Shown here piece by piece: positions 1-11,640 of a stretch of DNA of 64,000 bases. A model generated the notes under the pieces. That model saw nothing but the letters and a program-made list of their open reading frames with translations, made no database searches and was not told the origin of the DNA. A program made the translations under genes and the position numbers. How positions within the stretch are numbered: position 1 is the stretch's first letter; the number at the start of each line of letters is the position of its first letter. Source of the DNA: Maylandia zebra (lineage: Eukaryota; Chordata; Actinopteri; Cichliformes; Cichlidae); the NCBI RefSeq assembly GCF_041146795.1, contig NC_135175.1, forward strand, positions 25,375,075 to 25,439,074, in the 5' to 3' direction.

Positions 1-2699
1 ATCTACAGCTCTTATTCGGCGAACAAATAAACTTTCTTGAGCACCCACAGAGCTGGTTTGTCTCCTGGATTTCAAGACGTAATTTTGTAACTCCTCCAGA
101 AAGACACTACTGTGGACAACTTAAAAAAAAAGAGTTTTGTTACGAGAAATACAGACGTTTTGGCCACAGTCTTCCCAGGAGTGACATCCCAGGAAATTCA
201 CCCCAAGCTTAGACCATGCGGTGAACGCAGAAACTGCCAAGAGCTTTATCACAGACTCTACAGGCCTCAGCATGTTAAATGTTAAAGGTTATGACAGTAC
301 AGTTTAAAAAACTGAACAAGTATGGCTTTTTTGGAAGGGCTTTGTCTTTTCTAAAAAGAACTGCTTAGGTTTGCAAAGTTTTATCTGAACAAACCACAAG
401 ACTTCTGCAACAATGTGCTTTGGACACATGAGACCAGAGTGGAGATGTTTCACCATAATCCACAGCACCATGTTTTGAGAACAACCAAACACATCAGCAC
501 AAATATCTCATACCAGCTGTCAGGAACAGTGGTGGAGGGGTGATGGTTTGACCTTCTTTTGTAGCCACAGGACCTGGGCTGCAGTCACAGAGTCAACCAT
601 GAGCTCCTCTGTATATTCTATAGTCAAATGTGAGCACATTTGACTGACAAATCCACAACAGAACAGCTGAAAAAGAAAAGAATCAAGGTGTTGCAATGAC
701 CCAGTCAAAGTCCTGACATCCTGTGGTGGGAATGTGCATAAACAAATGTCCACAAACCTCAGTGCACTGAAGCAACATTGTAAAGATGAGTCGGCCAAAG
801 TCCCTCCACAATGATATGAGCGACTGATCAGTCATTTACTTCAAGTTATTGCTGTTAAAGGTGGTTCAGCGAGTTTCTGAATCATGGGGTGCACATGTGT
901 ATTCACAGAACTCTGTGGTTTTGTTTGCATGTTTAAAAAAGTGCAGCAATTGGTTTTAGACCCAGATAGGCTATACTAGTGGGTTTTAATCTTACATGTG
1001 GCTTTTTATCTTTTTCAGTGTAAAGTCATTTGAGAGCTCCTTCCATCCATCCTTTTTAAAAAAGGGTTTAAGAGTTTATCAGAACGACTGTGCACCCAAA
1101 TATCCTGTTATAAAGTCTCCTAATCACAATACATAATAAAAAGCAGAAAAAGTCTGCTGGTGTGGCTGTGTTCCCCTCTTTCTCACCTGTTTCCTCTAAA
1201 ATCTAAAATCATAGCTTCTTAAAACCACAAGTCAAAAGGCCGAGGAGCTTAGACGACGTGTTCCACTGCTGCAAAATCTGTGACGGAGATTTATCTTGTT
1301 ACGTTACGCAGGCTTAATCTTTCACTTGAGGCAAGAGGCAAACAGAGACCCACGTGGTTACTGGAGGTGTGATAAGGCGGGGTGTTATTTATCCCACGTA
1401 GGCCTGTCCTCTTCTCTCCCAGCCCATAATAGTTGAGCCAAGATGCTAGCTCACATGCTTATCAGATTGCGCCTGCTACTCATATTCTTCATGCTAGATA
1501 AAGAGATAGAGAGGTGAATGCAGCATACAAACAAGATATACTTGTCATCACCTATTAAATTACTGTTTTGTTTTGTCTGAATACTAATGGGTTTTCTTAG
1601 CTGCATTTCACCTGATTACTGTTATAAATGTCAGTCAAGGCTTTTATCTTCTGCGTCTTAAAAGGATTAGCAGGAAACTGAGTAAACACACACTTGCAGG
1701 TTTGCCGATAAATTGTTCCCCGAGGGCTCCGACCTTGTAGGTTTTTCTCTTTCCATTTCAACACAGGAACATGTGATTGGTTGAAATAAATGGGTGTGTG
1801 TTTGGAGGTGAGTAGGGCCTTTCAGGAAAGTTCATGAAACATGACGTGAACGAAGTTTTGTTCAGAGCTCTCAGCAGACTGATTGGAGTGCACAGAGTCA
1901 TCTGCTGCTGGCTGATTAATTGAAATTTTTGATTTTTCTGGTCTAGTCAGACAAAGTTATTAGAGGGCGTTTGTTTAGGCACGTTTCTCTGTTGGCTCAC
2001 ATTTTACAGATCTGCTCTTTAATCTGTTAAATGGCTACGATTTAGATGACAATTAAGACCAAGAGATAAACAAAAATAACATGGTTGTACAGGATACATT
2101 CTCACAGTTTTTGCTAAAACTGAAAAAAAACATTACTGTCATTACTGAACTTTTGACCGAGTATTTCCCCTCACTGATGCTTTTTTTAAACATTTTTAAA
2201 TGTGATGTGAGATCTTTCATACTCTAAAATTGTGGTAGTCTAACTTTATCCTTAATCAGATTTACAGATTTTAACTCTGGCCCTTTATGGGTCATGATTA
2301 TAGGCTATGAGTTGTCTAGTTGCAGCTGGGTGGATACTTTTCTCCTCCTATCACTGGTACAAGTTCAACTTGATTTTATGGGCCCAGAGACTTTTTGTGT
2401 GCGGGCTATTTTAGATGTTATCAAGTCTAATCTGGTCTTCCTGTCCTGAGTGTAACCAGTGGTTTGCACTTTGCTGTAAAACCTCTGTTTACATTCATGA
2501 AGGCGTCTCTTGATTGCTCAACACCAGTGTTTGTAGAGACAAAAGTACTAAAAATGTGGATTGTCTAAATCGGCTTTAGAAAAGTCTGCTTTTTTTGCCC
2601 CATAAGTCTAAAAATTAAAAAACCTTGTTGTGTGCAGGAACTGTCTTTACTTTAATTCAAGCAAAAAGAACAATTTTCTTTCTACTGTCTCCACCAATC
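1..2699. other. Non-coding stretch, probably nrbp2 intron 1
   Basis: No exon, RNA gene or recognisable mobile element was found on either strand. The open frames here are short, start mostly at non-ATG codons and show no family resemblance. Because the first nrbp2 exon in the window is exon 2 (13,820), this is most likely part of a very long intron 1, but intergenic DNA cannot be excluded. Confidence 0.5.
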
Positions 2700-2989
2700 G
2701 TAGAAACTCACAGCTCTCTTTGTTCTGTCTTCTTCCCCTCACCCCCAACTGGTCGAGCCAGATGCCTACGCCTGGTCTGCCCGAGGTTTCTTCCTGTTAA
2801 AAGGGAGTTTTTCCTTCCCACTGTCACCAAAGCTCTTGCTCATAGAGGATAAACTGATTCTTGGGATTTTCCCTGTTTTCTTTGTATTATTGTAGGTTCT
2901 CTACCTTACATTATAAAGCACATTGGGGATAGTGTTGTTGTGATTTGGCACTTTCTAAATAAAAGTGAATTGAATTGAACTGAATTGAG
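2700..2989 (+). mobile_element. 3' tail of a teleost non-LTR retrotransposon
   Basis: The stretch matches, from memory, a very common teleost repeat tail. It has a block reading GTTTCTTCCTGTTAAAAGGG, then a 'tgtcaccaaagctcttgctcatag' type block, then 'gtgatttggcactttctaaataaaagtg', and it ends in degenerate TTGAA repeats (about 2,968-2,987). This is the usual 3' end of an L2/Rex-type LINE family; the exact family is not certain. No reverse transcriptase coding is left, so it is a 5'-truncated copy. Confidence 0.75.
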
Positions 2990-5480
2990 GCCATAAACAC
3001 TGCGATCTGAGGTGAGAGTGATGTCATTCCCGAGTTGACTCTGTTCTACTAGTAGTAATAGTTGGAAAAACAACGCAGTGCTTACATTTTATGCATTTTA
3101 TGCTTAAAAGCATGTTCATAATTAGAACTCAAAGAGAGTCACAAAGACTACAAGTCCTACAGTTTTACTCCTGCTTACGCTCCCTGCTACCATCTTGGAT
3201 CGTGAAGTCAAGGTTGGTGCAACTTCCCCGAGTTTCTGAGTCAAAAGTCCAACCAGAGAGGGGGTTCCATGGAAAAAACCTGACTGAGACCCCGGGATTT
3301 CCCACTTCCCGTTCCAAATGGAATCCAGCGTGATGTTTGCATCCCGCTGTGCTGTCATGATCACAAGCCTCTAGTCACAGGTAGATGTGCGCTTCTCCCC
3401 TATTTTAAGTATGTGAGTTTTAGTAACATCTTTACTGAGTCATCATCCAGCACTCCCTGGGATACAAGAGGAAAACTGTGATTAATTAAAGCAGCCAAGC
3501 AAAGTTTTTGTCTGTATATTAGTGTCAACATTAGGAGCTGCTGGATCCATGGTGGGAATGATCAATTCTGAGTTTTAGTTGTTGCTTAAAATAGTTGGAA
3601 GATAAATTGGTAACACATTCATACGTACTTAAACCCGACCTTGGAGCCTGCCGTTGCTAAGTAACTAGCACATGCAGACACATATGTTCAGCAGTCACAA
3701 AACCAAACCACGTTCCCTGCTCCTGTCAAGTAAAACCTTATTTTCCAGGAATGACAGTCAAAATGTTAACGTGTTATGTAATAAAGCACTTCAGGGCTTC
3801 CCATGCTTATCATGTCCCAGTGAGAGCAGCTTCTTACTTCCTGAAATACAGCTGTGGTCTGCCATCTCTCCCCCACGCCGGCCCTATAAATGTGTGCTTT
3901 GTCACAGTGACAATGGGAGCGAGCACAGTGTGGACAGTGTAATCTCGAATTCCTGGTACAGACCGAAACACGCCACAGACGATTACCTCTGCAAAACACA
4001 TCTGCAGAAATCAGACATTTTCTAATCTTTTATTTTTTCAAAACTTCCAGTTTAGACCTCTGTGAAGGCTGTCTGCCTTTATTGGTGCTTTATTTGGTTT
4101 TTATCCAGACCTTTTAAAGAAAATAGGTCCTGTTTTGAAGCACAGTAGTGCATTCATTTTTTCTTTTCTATTTTTCTGTCCTTACAAACGAGGCTGATGA
4201 ACATTTCCGTCTGTGTCCTGTTGCAGTTTGTTTCAAGCAGCTCTCCCCACTGTGTTCATCTGCTCGGTTAACCCGCCTTGATCCTCTGCATTCCTCTTCA
4301 TGGGGAAGCTTCAGCTGCTTTTATGAGAACATGAATAAGTGAGACGCGATGAGGGATGATTTGCCTAATATCTCTTTGTGAGCCCGTGTGACCTTGTGCG
4401 TATTTTGAAAAGAGGTCAAACCTTTTAGGCTCTGAAAATCCAAGATCACAGCTGCAGTTTAATTTAAATAATGTGGAGTACGACGGACGGTAATTTCAGC
4501 TTGCTCCAGATAAGTTAATGTGAATTTGCCTGATAGTTAGAAATGCCTCACATGCGCATAATCTGCCATCTAAATAGGAATCGAACCTGCTTGACCTGTA
4601 ACTACTGGTGCCATCATGTTGCGCTTCACGCTGAGCAGACACACATGCTGTGTGCGACGATGACCTGATTGTGTGCTGCACATCTGACATCCGGATGCGA
4701 GGGAGAGCGATCTGGTGAGACAGCCTGCACGGTGGGGCGGGTAGAGGTCAGCAGACGGTCGTGGCTTAAAGACCTGACAGGAGGCAGGTGGAAAGCACAA
4801 GATCGCTTATGGAGCAGTCGGAGGGCTTGATGGCGGTAGTAGTGTTGAAGTTTCTGTGTTTTTTTTATGCAGATGTTAAGGGAAAAGAAATATTTTTTAC
4901 TACAGAAACAAACAGGTTCAGTGTTGAAAAAGGATTTTTTTTACAAGCTGGATAAAGAGCTGTATAATATCTCCTGTTCCTTTCCAGTCTGGTTTGTTTG
5001 ACTTGAGCAAACTTGCAAAATCATTATGAAACCATTAGTAAAGTATGCCAGTCTCTCAACTATGACGTCTCTTAAACCACAGCAGTCAAAACAAACACTA
5101 AACCTATTTTGCACACAGCTGGACAGAACCTATCCAAATATGGGTAAGATGTAACCAGGCCCAAAAGCCAAATTTAAGTAGCATACAATATAGACAAGTA
5201 CCTGTTTCCAGCAAAGGCAGGAGTGCTTGGTGGCAGCTCATCATAAGTCAAAGTGTTGCTTTCATCTGAGTGCACAGTTATGGCTAATACTCCAAATGTG
5301 ACAGCACTCAGAAGTTTAGGCGATAAAATGTCTGTGAGAACATTCGTAAGAGACACATGTGCAAATTTCTTTGGCATCATGGTCGACCATAACCATGATT
5401 CTAATCACAAGTTGGGGAATGATGGTCGGATGAGGCCAACACGGGAAGAATTTCTGGAATTTTCAGGAGGGTGAAGCTCC
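2990..5480. other. Non-coding stretch, nothing recognised
   Basis: No gene or mobile element was recognised. The open frames at 3,091-3,333, 3,672-4,025 and their opposite strands lack family resemblance, splice context or unusual base composition. Confidence 0.45.
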
Positions 5481-5484
5481 TCAA

Positions 5485-5935
5485 CACGGTGGTCTTATGT
5501 TTATAAAAAGACTTCCAGTCCTATAGATGTCTACGGGAAAACCGTTCAAGCTCTATAAGCACTTTCCTACTGAGCGTATAGGCTCAGTCACTCGTGTTGT
5601 GTCATATAAACAAAAGAAATAACCCTGTTTTGCAAATCTTGGTGATCCATTGTGTTAAAATAGGCGATTATCTGTGATACGAAACCACACATTCATAAGT
5701 CGTTAGCCAATGAGCATGCAGTTTGACAATCTGACCCGCCCCTCCTCCTTTTGCAACCAAGGTAGTCTCTGCAGAAGTGCTCGTCTCGAACAAAGACTGT
5801 AGAAAACTGCAGTCATTGTTCTCAAAGCTTCAGAATGGGAGAAACTAGAGGAGGGCCAACACAGAGTCCACCCCAAGTGGCCACTAGGAGAACTGCAGTT
5901 TTTGGAAGCTTTTGGCTTCATTTACTCCTTCAGAT
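5485..5935. repeat. Degenerate teleost interspersed repeat
   Basis: Two blocks resemble a widespread fish repeat as I remember it: about 5,505-5,600 ('gatgtctacgggaaaacc', 'tttcctactgagcgtatagg') and about 5,695-5,935 ('agccaatgagcatgcag', 'aagtggccactaggagaact', 'gcagtttttgg'). The element has no coding capacity that I can see. Class and ends are unknown. Confidence 0.45.
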
Positions 5936-8340
5936 GGTGCTGGTTGGTTCAAATGGTTTGGGTTTTTTTTGGCTTTGTTATTTGAACTTTATGCAACTTT
6001 TGTCTTGTCTAGGACCAGATCAGAGCGGGCAAAGATGTATGTGTGGGATAATTGTTAAATATAGAACATTTTTAATGTTGATCTCAGAAAACTTTGACGT
6101 TGGTTGCTGTCTCATCTAAAGTTACTTAAGCCTGTAAAAGTGTGTCAGTAAATAGGTGATAAATACAAATATCTGTAATCAGATAATATCATTTTAAGCT
6201 GGTAATGCTAAATGTCAGTGTGCTTAAAATTAAGGTGTGTCTGTTCAGTTTTCTCACATTCATATTTCATATTTTTCTCTACCTCTTCTTGCATTTCCTG
6301 CAACATTTCAGTCCACCTCCTTGATGTTGCTCCTCTTTGATGCCTCAGAGGGAGAGGGCACAAAGCGACAAAGAAAGATGCCTGAGCTCATTTACATACA
6401 CCGGCACCGCAAGTATCTAGCATAGCTTGATTTCTTGGGTGTGTTGCCTTCGCTGTTCTAGATGTGGTTATTAAATATTAATGCGGTGCGGTGTAGCAGC
6501 TCATCGTTGAGGTATGAGGTGTGGGAAAACGCAAGATACCGAGGTGGTGGAGACAAAGCCCTTTGTAAGGCTTGGTCCCACACATTGTCAGACAAAGACC
6601 CCCTTTCATTGAAGAACCCTCTGCTGAAAGGGTTCTGCCGTACAGTAGCTTAGCCCTCTCGTTGCCTGTTCGTCTGCCGATGCTTCCTCAGTCCATTTTC
6701 CCTCCAGCTGACTCATCAGGCACCTCATTCCCATTTTTCGGATAATTCACTGGCCTCGAGCCAAAAAAAAGAGGAAAAAAAAGCTCAAACTGTCACTACA
6801 GATGCTCCAGCCGGCATTTGTAATCATGCTGTAGAGGAAAACACTTGCAGCTTTGATTTCAGCTGTGCACAGAAAGCCGGGTGTGTCTTTCACCAGGATA
6901 CTTATGAATTATACTGTGAACCGCTCTCTCTGTACAGTTTACAGACATCCTGCAGCACTCACTCAATGACTGTACAGCTGAATCATCTGCTTTTCTCTAA
7001 CAGTTTTAACAAAAACTGACAAACATTATAACCTTGAAGGTTTGAATTATTGTCTGTGTTAGACTGTCTCAGTTATTCACACTCTGAGCTTATGATGTAC
7101 AATCTGAAAAAGGTCTATAAACCCAAATCTGTCAGAGTGCTCTTTTAAGTAACTCTTTAGTTTCTTTTTTGGGACATATAAGAAGCTGTTCCATCAAACT
7201 ATAAGAGAATGGTGACCAAACAGCTAAAAGTATGTAAGGGTAAGGCTGTGTGAATCTCCACGTGTTATAGTTTGATCTTTAGTGCAACCTACTGTCCTTT
7301 TGCTTATTATAATTTATTATTATAGAGCAGCTTTATGTTTCTTGGTTAAGACACATTTGTACTTACACCCATAATAAATCAGCTGTTCTAATTAATACAC
7401 ATCTGATCAGATCCAGCAGGCAATGAAGCCATCAGCGTGTTCTCTATAAGAGCACAACATGTCATTCTCAGAAAACAGTCGGGTCCACAATATGCGTCAG
7501 AGTAGCTTTAGGTGGCTTATAAAGTTATTGTGGTTTAGATTTGATGCCGTTCGCTGAAAAGCTCTGTTGTTGTTGTTGTTTTTACTCAGAACTTCATGAA
7601 ATGTTAGTAAGTGTTAGTTGATTCTGCTGGTAGTCCACCACACCCAGGATTTTAGCCATTTTTCAGTTTTTTTCTATCAGCAGTGAATTACTCTCAGCTC
7701 TCTTGTGGGCGGGATCTAAATACGCTCAGTCTCCATGAGATTTACTTTCGTGGAAATATGTTGGTTTGTTTGGTTTATTTAGCATATTAAAAACTGGCTC
7801 TCGATAAAGTTGTATTTTTCTCTTTAAAGAATGAAAAAAGGTGTTCGAATCAAGGAAGAGAATATCTGAAAACGTTACCATGTGTAAGTGAGATGTTTAC
7901 ACGTTGGCTAAAGTAGTAAGAGGTTTGTGTTACAGTCCTCCAGATCCGGTTTTAACTGGCTCACATGTAGGTTTAACAAACATCAGAATAGAAGCTGTTT
8001 TGACATGAACAGACGATCCTTAAATCCTTTTCCACACCCTATACCCACCTCCCTTAAGCCAGCCAATCAGAGCCCAGCATGTAAGGTACTGTTTATGAGT
8101 CTCACACTACCACGACCGAGCTGCATACCCCGCTTAAACCCCTGGGGCGTCGAAGCTGGGACAAGTGACGGAGTGTTTCACAACCATCAGAGAAAATTAA
8201 CAACAGCTACACATTGATGGCAGAAGGGAAGGAATTCCCCCTGCTGTCTGCAGGTCAGAGTACTGCGCTCAAGTAATCAGATTATCATCTCTCACTGAGT
8301 AGTGAGATTATATGTTATGTCTCCTCCACTGCCCAACTCG
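5936..8340. other. Non-coding stretch, nothing recognised
   Basis: AT-rich with no recognisable exon, RNA gene or mobile element. Open frames at 6,237-6,425, 6,462-6,653 and 7,927-8,217 have no family resemblance. Confidence 0.4.
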
Positions 8341-8342
8341 AG

Positions 8343-8348
8343 TATAAA
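8343..8348 (+). promoter_or_regulatory. TATA box of a candidate small secreted-peptide gene
   Basis: A perfect TATAAA lies 100 bases upstream of the ATG of a signal-peptide-like ORF at 8,448. With a start site about 30 bases downstream (near 8,375), the 5'UTR would be about 70 nt. The spacing suits a simple TATA-driven hormone-type gene, but there is no other support. Confidence 0.35.
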
Positions 8349-8447
8349 GAGAAGCTTTAAGAGAGCTCTACAGTTGCACTGCGTTTGAGGAGTAAACAAG
8401 CCACAGTGAGGCTCGCTCGTGTCGTGAAGATATTTGTGGAGTCTGAA

Positions 8448-8631
8448 ATGTCAAAATGTGAAATCTTCATATTTACAGCATTGCTTCTCGTCTTCTGCCT
8501 GTGCGGTTCAGTTAACACACGTCCTCCTGTTAGACGCGGATACAGAAAGCTGTTTTGACTCCATTCACCGCGGAGTCAAAGACGATGAAGCACGGCACAA
8601 GCGGCGCTCTGTCGAATACATCAATGGTTAG
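8448..8631 (+). pseudogene. Secretory-peptide-like ORF interrupted by one frameshift
   Basis: I do not recognise the family. The ATG at 8,448 opens a 36-codon frame that begins MSKCEIF, followed by a hydrophobic run (IFTALLLVFCLC) ending near GSVN, as in a signal peptide, then a basic stretch TRPPVRRGYRKLF, and stops at TGA 8,556-8,558. The neighbouring frame takes over at 8,557 and reads DSIHRGVKDDEARHKRRSVEY to a stop after 8,631, with a tribasic KRR of the kind cleaved by proprotein convertases. The switch falls in a run of four Ts (8,553-8,556); one extra T would explain it. It could be an assembly or sequencing error, a decayed hormone gene, a first exon whose partners I cannot find, or chance. 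It would sit inside the presumed nrbp2 intron 1 on the same strand. Confidence 0.3.
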
Positions 8632-8640
8632 CATTTAACA

Positions 8641-8914
8641 GTAATAAGCAGTAATTAAGGTGGAGAGACGGGCCTAAATAATAGTGGTTTAGTTGCTACC
8701 CTGTCATCTAGCTTTGTGTTGGTTCTCAGCTGTTCTCCAAAGACACCCAGATGAGATTTTAAGATGATGGTGCTGACAGGGAGGTATCAGGTTAGCTTTT
8801 TATTTTCTTTTAAATGTATAAAACTTGTTATCCCAGCTGTTAGAGAAGAGATGAGAAGAAGCAACATTAGATTAGTGGATGATTAAATTTGATTGAATTT
8901 GATGGCAGGAAATT
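8641..8914. other. Short non-coding stretch
   Basis: Nothing recognised. It follows a possible but weak donor (gttagc at about 8,630) of the candidate peptide exon. Confidence 0.35.
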
Positions 8915-8916
8915 GT

Positions 8917-8936
8917 CCATCCATCCATCCATCCAT
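8917..8936. repeat. (CCAT)5 microsatellite
   Basis: Five CCAT units form the terminal repeat of the antisense LINE tail. Confidence 0.9.
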
Positions 8937-9116
8937 CTTTGCACTGATCCAGGGGAACACAGAGGAGTTTCCAGGCCAGTCAGGGGATATATGTATCCCC
9001 CCAGCATGTCTTGGGTGTGGCCTCACCTAGGAGGCATCCTAGTCAGATACCTGAATCACCTCTGCTGGCTGATTTCAATGTGGAGCAAGAGCGGCTCTAC
9101 TCCAAGTCCCTCCCAA

Positions 9117-10020
9117 TAGGGCTGGGCCATATCATACCGTTCACGGTAATACCGGTATAATTTTGGGCAACGATAGAAAAATGAAATATCTCGATAGAAT
9201 ATGGGTAAAATGCGCATGCAAAGTGCCTTTGTTTTCATACGCACACGTCGGAAAAAGCATGGCGGCGAAAGCAAATCGTTGAATGATACGGATGAACCAG
9301 AATTGGTTTGTAAAAATGCTGCAACTTCAATGGTGTGGAACTGGTTTAGCTTTTGTCTGTCAGATACACAACAAAGCACTATTTTTGGTAGAGCATGCTT
9401 TTTTGGAAAATACAGCACACTTAAAATCAATCCTTTGACTTTTCTGAAAATCGACAGTGCCCCTTATAATCTAATGGGCCTTATGTATGAATTCTGGTTG
9501 TGTTTACTGACCTCGAAACGATTTTATGTACACGGCGCTCGAAAATCTGTCAAATGTTTTAGTACGACTTTGCTAAGCTACGAACCAGCACTGCTTGATG
9601 GATTGTCGGAGCATTACGGCTATCGTAGGCAGGAGCCTGGCGGAGTGATACGTACTGTGCTTCAACATAATATTACCGTATTGTGTGTGTAATACCTCTT
9701 TTTAAGTTTTGTGGATATTCTACATGGTTATGCTGAGGATATGTCGGCCAATTTCCACTGGAAATGCCTTTCGGTTAAACTGTCAGCGAGGAATTTGCAT
9801 TTGCACTGTTAAATTTGTATATAACTTTAATGCACTTAAAAAACAGCTGCTTGTTTAAGTGAAAATACATTGATGTTTTGTTTTGTTTTTTTTCCACTAA
9901 TAAAGTTGTGGAGTTGTAAAGTATTTTGTCTAGTGTCAATTACATCGTCAGTTATATCGTTATCGCAAATTTTCAAATGTATATCGTGATAAATATTTTT
10001 GGTCGTATCGCCCTGCTCTA
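9117..10020 (+). mobile_element. hAT element, 904 bp, with 8-bp target duplication
   Basis: The element is flanked by the same 8 bases, CCTCCCAA, at 9,109-9,116 and 10,021-10,028, the target-site size typical of hAT. The ends are imperfect inverted repeats: left TAGGGCTGGGCCATA, right (reversed) TAGAGCAGGGCGATA. Inside, the + strand frame 9,201-9,692 carries what looks like the start of a BED zinc finger (MVWNWFSF, then a decayed Cys region), as found at the N-terminus of Charlie-type hAT transposases. A second in-frame piece near 9,580-9,690 has no assigned motif. At 904 bp it is far too short for a full transposase (usually about 600 residues), so it is an internally deleted, non-autonomous copy. 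It inserted into an older LINE fragment. Confidence 0.85.
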
Positions 10021-10098
10021 CCTCCCAAATGACTGAACTCCTCACCCTATAGCTAAAGGAGAGGTCAGCCACCCTTTGGAGAAAGCTCATTTCCACCG

Positions 10099-11500
10099 CT
10101 CAGCACTTGAGGACAACTTCATAGTAAAGAGGTTGAAGCCCCCAAATCTGTTCAGAATTCATCCTGCCGTCATGTAAAAGACCCCAAACATTCAGCCAGA
10201 GTCGTGTATTCAGCAGTAATAAGAAACAGGAGTCCTCGTAGGCCAGCACGGCTGTAATGATATCTCGAGGGCAGCAATAGGAATTCACTACCACATGCGG
10301 TCTTGTTGATTCAATCCATATGCTCATTAATTATGATTTGAGTCCAGAGTTCTCTCTGTTTGAACAGATCTCAGCAACACTGTGAAGACTGTTTAAGCCC
10401 TTCACTTTTCTTTTTATTTACTGTGGTACCGTTAAATCAAAGTAAAGAGAAACAGACCGTCAGCTGAATTGGTAAACTGTAAAAGAGCTGAAATCTCTGG
10501 CTCGTCTTGAGTCCACATTCCAGTTTTATGCAGTTTTTTCTTGACTTTATGTAATTGTGAGAGCCAACGGCCAATCAAATTGTCACTGTGATGACATAAT
10601 AAAATCTATAATTGTGCAGTTTTAGCACATTTAACCAAATAAGTGTCATCACATCAATAAGAGCCTACACATGGTTCTGTTTGGGCTCTTGAGGAACCAC
10701 AGCAGTGGAAACGGACTGAATCAGGAGATGTGCAATTCCGGGAAGGACAGGGCACAAAAGAGTATAAGTAGCAAATAAAATCTAAAAACTAAAAAACAAA
10801 AAACAAAACCCTTTTGCAAGAATTTTATGAATAGACCTCTCAGCTGAAGGCCTCAAGTAGATGCTGAGTATATTGCAGTTTGCTGACAGTACTGATTTAC
10901 TGATAACTGTGTAATGAAAAACTCAGTGCTTAGACTGTGCTTCTGAAGTTCAAGGTACAATATAATAGGATAAATTATAAATATAGACTATAGAGAACTA
11001 AAAACCTACTAATATAGTTTATTGATCCTCATGAGGAAATCTGAAAGAGGTCAGAGGTTCAAATATCTGCTCGATTTATCAAGATATCATATATTTCCAA
11101 ACGCGCTCCGACGTTTTCGGAGACGTCTGTGACCCGCCAGCTCCATAGCAGACAGCAAGGTCGAGGATTATTAGAGCCGGCGAGAACAGCGGACTCCCGG
11201 CACATCGTTTTTTGTATTGGGTGTCCACTAAAATAAAAATAAAAGCGTTCTAACATCTCACCTGCTTGTTTTTATTAAGGTATGTACACGTATGTACATG
11301 TACACTATTTTTATTAATAGAGATTTCACTACTGAGGTTAAACATGATATATAAGTCACTTAGATCACTTCTAAATGTTAATGTTTGGTTTATTTCAGTG
11401 TTTTATTTGTTCCTGAGTAAACCGGTTTGGCTGTGATTAAAGTTAAGCTTCATAACATATTACTCGCAGTTAAATTAAGAGGGGATGGCAGTAAAAACTC
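10099..11500. other. Non-coding stretch, mostly nothing recognised
   Basis: No gene was recognised. A short CpG-rich patch at about 11,095-11,200 contains CTCCGA...TCGGAG inverted repeats and may belong to the same unclassified element as the palindromes at 11,558-11,618. Confidence 0.4.
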
Positions 11501-11520
11501 TGGACCTGTGACATCATCAA

Positions 11521-11640
11521 GTACGCTGGTGTTCCAATTGTACAAATCGCAAGTCCCTACTCGCGTTCTCGGCGAGTCTGTACTCCCGTGTGCCGAGAAC
11601 GCGAGTACGTACTCGCGTACTTGAGAATTGACAAAGGGCC
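11521..11640. repeat. Nested palindromes, likely core of a foldback MITE
   Basis: A perfect 16-bp inverted repeat (TACTCGCGTTCTCGGC at 11,558-11,573 and its reverse complement at 11,592-11,607) encloses an 18-base spacer. The right arm runs into a perfect 20-bp palindrome at 11,599-11,618 (ACGCGAGTAC and its complement). The outer flanks also mirror each other loosely: CAATT...CAAGT on the left and the reverse of TCAATT...CAAGTACG on the right. This suits a small foldback transposable element; no family was recognised. Confidence 0.6.

Larger units (their letters stand above)
8915..10098 (-). mobile_element. LINE 3' fragment, antisense, split by a hAT element
   Basis: The two outer pieces, 8,915-9,116 and 10,021-10,098, read as one sequence once the inner hAT element is removed. 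On the - strand they resemble the 3' end of a widespread teleost LINE. The + strand starts with CCATCCATCC (the reverse complement of the GGATG tail) and continues through 'ggaggcatcctagtcagata', 'gagcggctctactcc' and 'cctcccaaatgactgaactc' blocks familiar from that family. Part of the tail is deleted near 8,940. The copy is short, divergent and non-functional. A sense-strand copy of the same tail lies at about 60,430-60,560. Confidence 0.7.

Noticed and set aside
9201-9692. 163-codon frame as a host gene
   Set aside because: It lies fully inside a hAT element with target duplications and resembles only the start of a transposase.
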